From Suilimivivens sp045586385 (GTDB lineage: Bacteria; Bacillota; Clostridia; Lachnospirales; Lachnospiraceae): a DNA stretch of 64,000 bases. Location: the NCBI GenBank assembly GCA_045586385.1, contig JAZNAE010000026.1, positions 1 through 64,000 on the forward strand. Reading direction: 5' to 3'. Of this stretch, positions 52,800 to 60,679 are shown in pieces. A model generated the notes under the pieces. It saw only the letters and a list, made by a program, of their open reading frames with translations. It did not search any database and was not told the DNA's origin. The position numbers were made by a program, and so were the translations under genes. Position 1 is the stretch's first letter. Every line of letters starts with the position of its first letter.

Positions 52800-53114
52800 T
52801 GAACGCCTAATCTTATGCTTTTCTGCTCATGGCACCAGTTTTCTTTCTTATGGGCAGATAATATTTATCTATTTCTCTTCAACATTCTGCCCACAAGTGA
52901 CATTTCTTTCATCATGGTTAGAAGTTTTCTTACATTGTATCTTCCCCCAAGAAATATTTCTTTCATTATGGTTAGACATTCCCATCTCATTTTTCTACCC
53001 ATCATATTCCTTTTTGAGGCTATGGTAAGAAAACACATTCATCAGCCCGGCAATTTTTCTACCCATATCTCCAGAATTTTCCTGCATGGGCAGAGTAAAA
53101 TTCAAAAACATAAC
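52800..53114. repeat. intergenic array of short degenerate inverted and direct repeats
   Basis: No supported gene in 315 bp. The plus strand has ATTTCTTTCATCATGGTTAGA at 52902 and a copy at 52956 with one change, 54 bp apart. Related TTTTTCTACCCAT occurs twice (about 52989 and 53056) with ATGGTAAGAAAA between, and TGGGCAGA/TCTGCCCA words occur near both ends, so several hairpins are possible. A 106-codon plus frame here is repeat-derived. Confidence 0.5.
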
Positions 53115-53145
53115 AAAAAGAGCCTACTTCACTGAAGTAGACTCT
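53112..53145 (-). terminator. terminator after the corrinoid adenosyltransferase gene
   Basis: Minus strand AGAG-T-CTACTTC, loop AGT, GAAGTAG-G-CTCT, then TTTTGTT. Confidence 0.85.
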
Positions 53146-53151
53146 CGTTCA

Positions 53152-53658
53152 CTACATATTTTCCCAACATTTAAACTTCATTGTTTCAATTTTAGACACT
53201 TCGTCTGCAAGCACACATATTTCGTCGCTCATCGAGATTCCTGTCATAATGACATCGGTTTGTTCATCCCGTACACTAAGCAGATTTTTTAAGTCATCCG
53301 CAGAAATGATGTTATTATCAATCAGTCCCAGCACTTCATCCAAAATAAGAAGTCCACACTCACCTGTGGTAAGAACTTTTTTGGCAAAATTAAGTCCGTT
53401 CTTAATATTGATAATTTCTTCTGTTTTCTTTTCTTCGGAAAGTTCATCAAAATTCACTTCTGACTTTTCAAAGCGGAATATCTTCACTTCCGGTTCTAAC
53501 CTGCTTATAAACTCAGATTCACTGACTCCCTTTCCTTTCAAAAACTGAATGATTACAACTTTTTCTCCCGCCGCTGCAGACATAACTGCTTTTCCGAGAG
53601 CTGCCGGTGACTTTCCGTGGCCGTCTCCGCTGTAAATATGTACAAATCCCTGCTTCAT
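53152..53658 (-). CDS. CobA/BtuR-type corrinoid adenosyltransferase
   Basis: 168 residues from ATG 53658 (MKQGFVHIYSGDG), which has AGGTG upstream. P-loop GDGHGKSPAALGKA is a variant of the family's GDGKGKTTAALG, with Lys then Ser; also VVIIQFLKG and the Walker B-like LLILDEVLG. The family transfers adenosyl from ATP to the cobalt of corrinoids. The His and Pro substitutions in the loop are unusual but the fold motifs are intact. Single-gene unit with promoter and terminator; no other cobalamin gene nearby. Confidence 0.82.
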   Translation of the reverse strand: MKQGFVHIYSGDGHGKSPAALGKAVMSAAAGEKVVIIQFLKGKGVSESEFISRLEPEVKIFRFEKSEVNFDELSEEKKTEEIINIKNGLNFAKKVLTTGECGLLILDEVLGLIDNNIISADDLKNLLSVRDEQTDVIMTGISMSDEICVLADEVSKIETMKFKCWENM

Positions 53659-53714
53659 ATAACACCTCATGAAAATTTTGGTAACTATCTGAAAATTTCC
53701 AAAGTACGTTGCCT

Positions 53715-53743
53715 ATCATATCACAGAAGTGTATAAAAATCAA
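53715..53743 (-). promoter_or_regulatory. sigma-A promoter of the adenosyltransferase gene
   Basis: Minus strand TTGATT (53738-53743), 17-bp spacer, TATGAT (53715-53720). It starts just after the upstream SSB gene. Confidence 0.6.
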
Positions 53744-53755
53744 CTTTCACCCATT

Positions 53756-54409
53756 TTATGCCCTGATGGAGTCTTCATCCATCTCCTGCAAAAGTTCCAG
53801 TTTACTTACAGATACTTCATAAGCCACTCTCTTTTCCACCTCTTCTTCAGAGAGTTTCTTCATGTATTCCCTACTCTGGATCCTTCCCCAGATTTCACAT
53901 CTGGTTCCTACATGAAAATTGTTGGCATATCTGGCATTTCTTCCCCAGCAGATACAGGGAATATAATCACTCTTTCCGTAAGGTCTGTTTACAGCCAAAA
54001 GCAAATCCGCAATTTCTCTTCCGAGAGGTGTTTTTCTGTAAATAGGCTCCTTACAAATATATCCGTCTAAATAAATCTGATTTGATTTAGCACTCTCTTC
54101 AATTTCATCGACAAATTCAATTTCTCTTGCAAACACGGAAAGTACCAGTTTGTTTTTTCTTTCTTCATGTCTGTTATAAGAACGAAATTGTCCTGTGACC
54201 ATAATGTTACTTCCTTTATAATCCGCATCTACATTCACCAGACGCTCGGATACCATTAAAGGAATGATGTCGTTTGAATCGCTTAATCGTGCTACCTTTA
54301 CATCTACCATGTAAAAGCCTTCCCCAAAAATCTCATGGCTGAATACGAAATCACTTACGATTTCCCCCATAATTACCACCTGGTTGTTTTCAATTACCTT
54401 ATCTGTCAT
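53756..54409 (-). CDS. SSB-like protein with two OB folds
   Basis: 217 residues. The C-terminal half (about 110-205) matches bacterial SSB: NQIYLDGYICKEPIYRKTP, ADLLLAVNRPYGKSDYIPC, CWGRNARY and GRIQSREY. The N-terminal half (about 8-105) looks like a diverged second OB fold (VVIMGEIVSDF, IMVTGQFRSYN). It lacks the acidic DDDIPF-type SSB tail, ending DEDSIRA instead. Likely a specialised single-strand DNA binder rather than the main SSB. SD GGGAG. Confidence 0.8.
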   Translation of the reverse strand: MTDKVIENNQVVIMGEIVSDFVFSHEIFGEGFYMVDVKVARLSDSNDIIPLMVSERLVNVDADYKGSNIMVTGQFRSYNRHEERKNKLVLSVFAREIEFVDEIEESAKSNQIYLDGYICKEPIYRKTPLGREIADLLLAVNRPYGKSDYIPCICWGRNARYANNFHVGTRCEIWGRIQSREYMKKLSEEEVEKRVAYEVSVSKLELLQEMDEDSIRA

Positions 54410-54591
54410 TGTTGTTCTCCCTTCTTACACTTTAAGAATTTTTTCCTGTATGAGATATGTATATCACTTTTTTATGGAAGAAAGAACTGTCATTTATCGC
54501 ACGCTTTTCCTTAGTTTTGTCGGTTTTTGTCGAAAAGATTTGGATTTTTGTACTTTATGGCGGCTTTTCACGGTTATTTACGTTATCTGCC

Positions 54592-54621
54592 TTTACAAAA
54601 AAAGGCCGATGGTGCTATACT
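54592..54621 (+). promoter_or_regulatory. putative promoter of typA
   Basis: TTTACA (54592-54597), 18-bp spacer, TATACT (54616-54621), about 40 bp before the ATG. The rest of the 253-bp divergent gap (54410-54662) holds no recognised gene. Confidence 0.55.
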
Positions 54622-54662
54622 AATACAGTTTTGAGTAATCATAGATTCAGAGAGGCTTTTAT

Positions 54663-56498
54663 ATGAAACAAAAAAGAGAAGATGTAAGAAATATAGCAAT
54701 CATTGCCCACGTAGACCACGGTAAAACCACATTGGTTGACGAACTGTTAAAGCAAAGCGGCGTTTTCCGCGCCAACCAGGATGTGGCTGAGCGTGTTATG
54801 GACTCCGGCGATATTGAAAGAGAACGCGGTATCACCATTCTTTCCAAAAACACTGCAGTTACTTATAAAAATACAAAAATTAACATTATTGATACTCCCG
54901 GACATGCAGACTTCGGTGGTGAAGTAGAGCGTGTCCTAAAAATGGTAAACGGCGTTGTTTTAGTGGTAGACGCCTTTGAAGGTGCCATGCCCCAGACCAA
55001 ATTTGTACTCCGCAAAGCACTGGAACTCAAACTTCCGGTTATTGTCTGCATCAATAAAATTGACAGACCGGAGGCAAGACCAAACGAGGTAATTGATGAA
55101 GTTCTGGAACTCTTTATTGAACTGGATGCAAACGAAGAACAGTTAGACTGTCCTTTTATCTTTGCATCTGCAAAATCCGGAATTGCTTCCTTAGATGTAA
55201 ACGAGCCGGGAACAAACATGGTTCCTTTATTTGAAACCATTCTCGACTATATTCCCGCTCCCGAAGGTGAACCCGATGCCGGATGCCAGATTTTAATCAG
55301 TACGATTGATTATAATGAGTATGTAGGAAGAATCGGTGTCGGAAAAGTAGACAACGGCATTGTCAAGGTCAATCAGGAAGTGCTCATTGTAAACCATCAT
55401 GAACCTGACAAGCAGAAAAAAGTAAAAATCAGCAAACTCTATGAATTTGATGGTTTAAATAAGGTAGAAGTCACACAGGCCGGAATCGGTTCTATTGTGG
55501 CTATTTCCGGTATTGCTGACATTCATATCGGGGATACCTTATGTGCACCTGACAATGTAAACCCTATCCCATTCCAAAAAATATCGGAACCCACCATTGC
55601 CATGCATTTTATTGTAAATGACTCCCCTCTTGCGGGACAGGAAGGTAAATATGTTACCAGCAGACATCTACGTGACCGCTTATTCCGTGAATTAAATACT
55701 GATGTTTCCCTTCGTGTGGAAGAAACCGATACTACAGAAGCGTTTAAGGTTTCCGGCAGAGGTGAACTGCATCTTTCCGTGTTAATTGAAAACATGCGCC
55801 GCGAGGGTTATGAATTTGCTGTCAGCAAAGCAGAAGTTCTTTATAAGGAAGACGAAAAGGGAAAAAAACTGGAACCTATGGAGCTTTGCTACATTGATGT
55901 TCCCGAAGAATTTTCCGGTTCTGTTATTGAAAAATTGAGTCAAAGAAAAGGGGAACTTCAAAACATGGGAGCTGCCTCCGGCGGCTATACCCGTTTGGAA
56001 TTTTCCATTCCCTCAAGAGGCCTTATCGGATACCGGGGTGAATTTATGACAGATACCAAGGGAAATGGTATCATGAACAGTATTTTCGACGGTTACGGTC
56101 CTTATAAAGGAGATATCCAATATAGAAAGCAAGGCTCCCTCATTGCTTTTGAAGCCGGCGAAGCCATCACTTACGGGCTTTATAATGCCCAAGAGCGCGG
56201 AACCCTCTTTATCGGTCCCGGTGAAAAGGTATATTCCGGTATGGTTGTCGGACAGAACGGCCGCGGGGAAGATATTGAACTGAATGTTTGTAAGAAAAAA
56301 CAGCTTACCAATACCCGCTCCTCCAGTGCAGATGAAGCCTTAAGATTGACACCTCCCAAAGTGCTCAGCTTAGAGCAGGCACTTGAATTTATCGATACTG
56401 ACGAGCTGTTAGAGGTAACTCCCACATCTCTTCGTATCCGCAAAAAAATACTTGACCCTACTATGCGTAAAAGAGCCGCCATGCGCTCTAATAACTAG
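54663..56498 (+). CDS. typA: ribosome-associated GTPase TypA/BipA
   Basis: 611-residue translational GTPase. G1 AHVDHGKTTLVDEL, switch region RERGITILSKNTAV, G3 DTPGHADFGGEVERV, G4 NKIDRP, then the EF-G-like domains and the TypA C-terminal domain (LRIRKKILDP). It binds the 70S ribosome and helps assembly and stress adaptation. SD GAGAGG. Its stop codon adjoins a giant foldback. Confidence 0.97.
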   Translation: MKQKREDVRNIAIIAHVDHGKTTLVDELLKQSGVFRANQDVAERVMDSGDIERERGITILSKNTAVTYKNTKINIIDTPGHADFGGEVERVLKMVNGVVLVVDAFEGAMPQTKFVLRKALELKLPVIVCINKIDRPEARPNEVIDEVLELFIELDANEEQLDCPFIFASAKSGIASLDVNEPGTNMVPLFETILDYIPAPEGEPDAGCQILISTIDYNEYVGRIGVGKVDNGIVKVNQEVLIVNHHEPDKQKKVKISKLYEFDGLNKVEVTQAGIGSIVAISGIADIHIGDTLCAPDNVNPIPFQKISEPTIAMHFIVNDSPLAGQEGKYVTSRHLRDRLFRELNTDVSLRVEETDTTEAFKVSGRGELHLSVLIENMRREGYEFAVSKAEVLYKEDEKGKKLEPMELCYIDVPEEFSGSVIEKLSQRKGELQNMGAASGGYTRLEFSIPSRGLIGYRGEFMTDTKGNGIMNSIFDGYGPYKGDIQYRKQGSLIAFEAGEAITYGLYNAQERGTLFIGPGEKVYSGMVVGQNGRGEDIELNVCKKKQLTNTRSSSADEALRLTPPKVLSLEQALEFIDTDELLEVTPTSLRIRKKILDPTMRKRAAMRSNN

Positions 56499-56929
56499 TA
56501 TCTAAAAAATATCGAACGATTTATTTTGCGTTTAGAAAGCTTATATCATCTTTCGGGATTTTTTGAAATATCTTTTTCATATGCCTATTAGCTGTCCGTC
56601 ACAAGAACTCAAAATCGCTTAATTGCAACTTGTGCTTAAACGCCTTTTAAAAGCTTTTGTAAAAAATCAATCAGCAGACTTTAAAAAATGTATAGCTCAT
56701 TCCAACTGTTCGAAGCGAAGCAAGTTTTGGAATGAGCTATTTATTACATCTTTAAAGTCTGCTGATTAGATTTTTCTAAAAAGTTTTATAGGCGTTAACA
56801 TAAGTTGCAACGACGATTTTTCAGACATTTGTTCCGGACAGCAGCATTTATGAAAAAGACATTTCTAAAAAATCTGACGAAAGATTCTAAAAAGCTTTTA
56901 CAACGCAAAATAAATCGTTCGATATTTTT
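56499..56929. repeat. ~430-bp near-palindromic foldback between convergent typA and mgtE
   Basis: Two arms of about 200 bp (56504-56705 and 56727-56928) are imperfect reverse complements around a 21-nt loop. Identical blocks in matching order include ATATCGAACGATTTATTTTG (left 56508), GCTGTCCG, TTGCAACTT, AACGCCT, AATCAGCAGACTTTAAA and TAGCTCATTCCAA. Similarity reaches both stop codons. It contains no gene. As RNA from either strand it would be one very long hairpin; as DNA it resembles a foldback/MITE. Origin unknown. Confidence 0.9.
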
Positions 56930-58279
56930 CTATATACCTAGTAATAGGGTCGCTACCTTGAAGTATACCAGTAGGGATATGATATCTACAATGGTGGTGA
57001 TGAAAGGACTTGCCATAACAGCCGGGTCGAACCCTACTTTCTTTGCCAGCATCGGGAGTACACAGCCTACCAGTTTCGCTGCGAGGATGGTCATTACAAG
57101 GGTGATGCAAATAACGACTGCAACGAGGATGTCCAAGCCGTCAAACAATAACAGTTTTGCGAAGTTGGCTATCGCCAAAGTAAGACCGCAAAGCATTGCA
57201 ACCCGGACTTCTTTCCAGATTACTTTATAAGCATCCTTAAACTCTATCTCCTGAAGTGATAATCCACGGATAATGGTAACGCTGGACTGCTCGCCTGCAT
57301 TACCGCCGGAACTCATGAGCATAGGGATATAGGCAATGAGTACCGCGCATTTTTGAAGAGCATCTTCAAAGGTTGTAAGGATGCTTCCTGAAAATGTAGC
57401 TGATATCATCAAAAGAAGCAGCCACGGCATACGTTTCTTCCAAGTCTCCCAGACGCCGGTTTTCATATACGGTTTGTCGGAAGGCATCACAGCAGCCATC
57501 ATTTCCATATCTTCCGTTGCCTCTTCCTGCAGGATATCGACAACGTCATCGACGGTAATGATACCTACAAGACGTTCCTCATTATCTACTACCGGCATGG
57601 CAATAAAGTCGTACTTCTGGAACTGTCTGGCAACCTCTTCCTGATCCATCAGGGTGTTGATGTAAACAACGTTCTCATGCATGATATCGCCGATCACGGC
57701 ATCCGATGGGCTAATGAGTAAATATCTAAGGGCCACTGTACCTACCAGCTTGCGCTTGGCATCCAGCACATAACATATATTAATGGTTTCACTGTCAAGC
57801 CCTACTTTTCTGATACGGGCAACAGCTTCCTCCACAGTCATATTTTCTTTTAAGTCTACATATTCCACCGTCATGATACTTCCGGCAGAATCTTCCGGAT
57901 ACTGAAGCAGATGATTAATATCTCTTCTTGTCTCCGGGCTGGCACTTGCGAGCAGTTTTTTCACCACATTGGCAGGCATTTCCTCCAAAAGGTCTGTAGC
58001 ATCATCGGCCATGAGGTTATCAATAATACCTCCCGCTTCTTTTACGGAAAGTCTGGTGATAATGTATTGCTGGCTTTCTACTTCCAAATATGAAAAAACA
58101 TCTGCTGCCATGCTCTTTGGCAAAATACGAAAAATTTTAAGCAGTTCCTCTTCCTCCATCTCATCCATAACTGCCGCAATATCCGCTGTATTCATATCGG
58201 CAATTTTCTGACGGAGTCTGGTATACTGCTTTGTCTCCAGTAATTCTCTGATTACTTCTACATCTCTGAATTCTTCCAT
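56930..58279 (-). CDS. mgtE: magnesium transporter MgtE
   Basis: 449 residues: N-terminal helical superhelix domain (about 20-125), tandem CBS domains (about 130-255; IMTVEYV, GIITVDDVVDILQ) that sense Mg2+, then about five membrane helices (MPWLLLLMISATFSGSIL, SSGGNAGEQSSV pore motif, PFITTIVDIISLLVYF). A Mg2+-gated channel. ATG has AAGGAG upstream. A leader peptide overlaps its start in another frame; no M-box riboswitch was recognised. Confidence 0.95.
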   Translation of the reverse strand: MEEFRDVEVIRELLETKQYTRLRQKIADMNTADIAAVMDEMEEEELLKIFRILPKSMAADVFSYLEVESQQYIITRLSVKEAGGIIDNLMADDATDLLEEMPANVVKKLLASASPETRRDINHLLQYPEDSAGSIMTVEYVDLKENMTVEEAVARIRKVGLDSETINICYVLDAKRKLVGTVALRYLLISPSDAVIGDIMHENVVYINTLMDQEEVARQFQKYDFIAMPVVDNEERLVGIITVDDVVDILQEEATEDMEMMAAVMPSDKPYMKTGVWETWKKRMPWLLLLMISATFSGSILTTFEDALQKCAVLIAYIPMLMSSGGNAGEQSSVTIIRGLSLQEIEFKDAYKVIWKEVRVAMLCGLTLAIANFAKLLLFDGLDILVAVVICITLVMTILAAKLVGCVLPMLAKKVGFDPAVMASPFITTIVDIISLLVYFKVATLLLGI

Positions 58280-58362
58280 AGCAGTTCTCCTTTAAATGTG
58301 ATTTTTATGCTCCGCCCATGAGGAGGTATATCGGTACTACTTGTCTGTATACTATTCTTCAT
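58258..58362 (-). CDS. 34-residue leader peptide overlapping the mgtE start
   Basis: ATG 58362 follows AAAGGTGGTGG by five bases, a very strong SD. The frame begins MKNSIQTSSTDIPPHGR and ends LLWKNSEM, with its stop 20 bp inside mgtE in a different frame. Its translation covers the mgtE SD. The DIPP motif recalls the acidic/proline motif through which the enterobacterial MgtL leader senses low Mg2+ (analogy only). It probably tunes mgtE translation. Confidence 0.65.
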   Translation of the reverse strand: MKNSIQTSSTDIPPHGRSIKITFKGELLWKNSEM

Positions 58363-58403
58363 AAAAACCACCACCTTTCAAAAACTGCTTTTTTGCTACA
58401 TTA

Positions 58404-58432
58404 ACTTTAGCCCGATGCCAAAAATTTGTCAA
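58404..58432 (-). promoter_or_regulatory. sigma-A promoter of the mgtE transcript
   Basis: Minus strand TTGACA (58427-58432), 17-bp spacer, TAAAGT (58404-58409). It starts seven bp after the yigZ-like stop codon. Confidence 0.65.
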
Positions 58433-58438
58433 CCGCTT

Positions 58439-59098
58439 TTACTGTTTATCATCCCTATAATACCCTCTGCCGGTAATATCCATCATAGCTCTTGCTGCTG
58501 TAGTTTCCGTCAGTTCTTTCATCAGACTATCTGCTTCCTCTTCCGGAATCTGTATGGTAAGTACCACCTTATCCGTATAATCTGAAGAAATAATAGGTAT
58601 TTCTTTATTTCCGAGCAAATGCTGAATCTTTCCCAAATCCGTATAATCGGTCTCAATCCTAATGGTCACACCGTAACGCATGGTCGCTGTTTTGCATGCA
58701 GCAATTCCCTCCTGCGCAGCCTGTGTATAAGCTCTTACCAGTCCGCCCGTGCCAAGAAGCGTTCCTCCGAAATATCTGGTAACAACCACTGCCACGTTGG
58801 TAAGACCTGCTCCCAAAAGCACCTCTAATATAGGCTTTCCTGCAGTACCGCTTGGTTCACCGTCGTCACTGCACCTTGTCAGTTCTTTGTTCCTTCCTAT
58901 TACAAATGCCGGACAATTGTGTCTTGCATCATAGTATTTCTTCTTTACAGATTCGATAAATGCCGCCGCTTCCTCTTCGTTTTCCACCGGTGCCACCGTA
59001 GCAATGAAACGGGATTTCTTCTCTTCTATTTCTCCCTGACCGCCCACGCACACAATCCGATAAGGCAGATACTTTTTGTTTTGCTCATTATTTTCCAT
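58439..59098 (-). CDS. YigZ/IMPACT family protein
   Basis: 219 residues from ATG 59098 (MENNEQNKK). IMPACT N-terminal motif (EIEEKKSRFIA, SDDGEPSGTAGKPILEVL, VVVTRYFGGTLLGTGGLVRAY) and the C-terminal DUF1949-type domain. Members are linked to translation or proteolysis control but the role is not settled. It overlaps the end of the yczE-like gene by 11 bp and is the last gene of nth-yczE-yigZ. Confidence 0.92.
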   Translation of the reverse strand: MENNEQNKKYLPYRIVCVGGQGEIEEKKSRFIATVAPVENEEEAAAFIESVKKKYYDARHNCPAFVIGRNKELTRCSDDGEPSGTAGKPILEVLLGAGLTNVAVVVTRYFGGTLLGTGGLVRAYTQAAQEGIAACKTATMRYGVTIRIETDYTDLGKIQHLLGNKEIPIISSDYTDKVVLTIQIPEEEADSLMKELTETTAARAMMDITGRGYYRDDKQ

Positions 59099-59762
59099 AT
59101 GCATCCCCAAACTTCTCTATCATCCGATTAATCATCTTTTCATTCTTTGGCAGGAAAATACCCGCTACCGGTCCCACCAGTGCCGCACAGATAATGGTAC
59201 CGATGCCCACGGCACCTCCCATTGCAAAACCTACAGCCACAAAGCAAACATCCACAATAATACGGATAATACCGAACGGTTTCCTTATCTTATCACTGAT
59301 TACCACTGCCACCAAATCGTTCGGTCCCGTTCCGGAATCGGATTTAATCACTATGGTCATACCAAATGCCAGTATCACACATCCAAGTCCAAGTACCAGT
59401 ATTCTCATTACAAAAGGATTTCCCGCGTGAATGATACTTCCTAAAAGCCATGTGAAAAAATCAATGATGGGGCCTCCGCATACCATGCAGATTACCGTTC
59501 CGATTTTAACATAGCTTTTATCTACAATCAGTAAGATTGCTATAATAAGCAGACTTACTGCAACATGTGTATATCCATGTGTCAATCCTTCAAGACCTGT
59601 AACAGAAACTATAGTCCGGAACAATCCCTGAATCAGCACATTAAAAGGATCTGCCCCCAAATCAGCAAGTAAAAATAACGTTACTCCCAAATGGGCAATG
59701 ACCAGACCGACAAACAATATGATAACGCGTAATATGATTTCTTTTAAAGTCCTCTTTTGCAT
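59088..59762 (-). CDS. YczE/YyaS/YitT-like membrane protein
   Basis: 224 residues with about five hydrophobic segments and the family motifs LADLGADPFNVLIQGL and IKSDSGTGPNDLVAV. Function unknown; related Bacillus proteins are needed for some post-translational steps of antibiotic synthesis. ATG with AAGGAAG upstream, 45 bp after nth. Confidence 0.85.
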   Translation of the reverse strand: MQKRTLKEIILRVIILFVGLVIAHLGVTLFLLADLGADPFNVLIQGLFRTIVSVTGLEGLTHGYTHVAVSLLIIAILLIVDKSYVKIGTVICMVCGGPIIDFFTWLLGSIIHAGNPFVMRILVLGLGCVILAFGMTIVIKSDSGTGPNDLVAVVISDKIRKPFGIIRIIVDVCFVAVGFAMGGAVGIGTIICAALVGPVAGIFLPKNEKMINRMIEKFGDAYGK

Positions 59763-59807
59763 GATTATGTTCTTCCTTTGTATTTTGATTCCTTATTATT
59801 AAAATGA

Positions 59808-60455
59808 TTAAACACCTGCTTTTTTGCAAATATCCTGCAGGCAACATTTATTACAATGCGGTTTCGTCCGTGCAGTGCACACCTCTCTCCCATGGAATAC
59901 CAGTCTGTGACAAAAATCATTACCTTCTTCCGGGGGAATTAACTTCCACAGTGCCATCTCTACCTTCTTAGGCTCTTTCACACCGTTTATCAGTCCCATC
60001 CGGTTTACCAACCTGATACAATGGGTATCCGTTACAATGGCAGATTTACCGAATACATCTCCCATAATCAGGTTTGCACTTTTTCTCCCCACACCCGGAA
60101 GCGCAAGGAGTTTATCAAAATCATCCGGCACCCGGCCGCCATACTCGTCGCGTAGCACTTTCATGCAGGCACTGATGTCCCTTGCCTTACTTCTTCCAAG
60201 TCCACAGGGTCTGACGATTTTTTCAATCTCATCAACATCCGCCTCTGCAAGTGCAGATACCGAAGGAAACTTTTCATATAGCTTTGGCACAATCTCATTT
60301 ACCCTGGCATCAGTACACTGTGCAGCAAGACGTACGCTAACCAAGAGCTTCCATGCTTCATTGTATTCCAGAGAACACCCGGCATCGGGATATTCTTTTT
60401 TTAATCTTTCTATAATTTCCAACGCAAGTTTTTGCTTTGCAGTCATTCTTCCCAT
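59808..60455 (-). CDS. nth: endonuclease III
   Basis: 215-residue base-excision glycosylase/AP lyase. Helix-hairpin-helix with the catalytic Lys LPGVGRKSANLI, catalytic Asp in VTDTHCIRLVNR, and a C-terminal [4Fe-4S] set CTARTKPHCNKCCLQDIC with the right Cys spacing. ATG 60455 (MGRMTAKQK) has GGGGAG upstream; a longer frame from 60521 has no SD. First gene of its operon. Confidence 0.95.
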   Translation of the reverse strand: MGRMTAKQKLALEIIERLKKEYPDAGCSLEYNEAWKLLVSVRLAAQCTDARVNEIVPKLYEKFPSVSALAEADVDEIEKIVRPCGLGRSKARDISACMKVLRDEYGGRVPDDFDKLLALPGVGRKSANLIMGDVFGKSAIVTDTHCIRLVNRMGLINGVKEPKKVEMALWKLIPPEEGNDFCHRLVFHGREVCTARTKPHCNKCCLQDICKKAGV

Positions 60456-60483
60456 ATTCTTCTCCCCAAAAAGTACCTTATAT

Positions 60484-60489
60484 ATTATA
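60484..60489 (-). promoter_or_regulatory. -10 element of the nth promoter
   Basis: Perfect TATAAT on the minus strand, 28 bp before the nth start; the -35 (TGGAAG) is poor. Confidence 0.45.
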
Positions 60490-60601
60490 CTTGTTTTTTC
60501 ATCATACTTCCAGCCATTCATGCAAATTTATCATTCCTGTTTTTACTATCGTATAAAAGTGTATCAAATTGTGAACAATTCTTAATAAAGAATAAAAAAC
60601 C

Positions 60602-60630
60602 TTTATTTCAGTTTCACATTTTGGTATACT
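60602..60630 (+). promoter_or_regulatory. putative promoter of the PBP gene
   Basis: TTTATT (60602-60607), 17-bp spacer, TATACT (60625-60630). Weak -35. It lies 50 bp before the ATG. Confidence 0.4.
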
Positions 60631-60679
60631 CTCTATGTATGGAAAAAAATGAGAGTACAATTATTATGGAGGCATATAA

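Noticed and set aside
52815..53135. 106-codon plus-strand frame
   Set aside because: Its repeated ISFIMVR phrase comes from the intergenic DNA repeats; no SD and it runs into a terminator.
58280..58438. M-box or other Mg2+ riboswitch before mgtE
   Set aside because: I looked for the conserved M-box core and found none; the leader is about 120 nt and mostly taken by the peptide frame.
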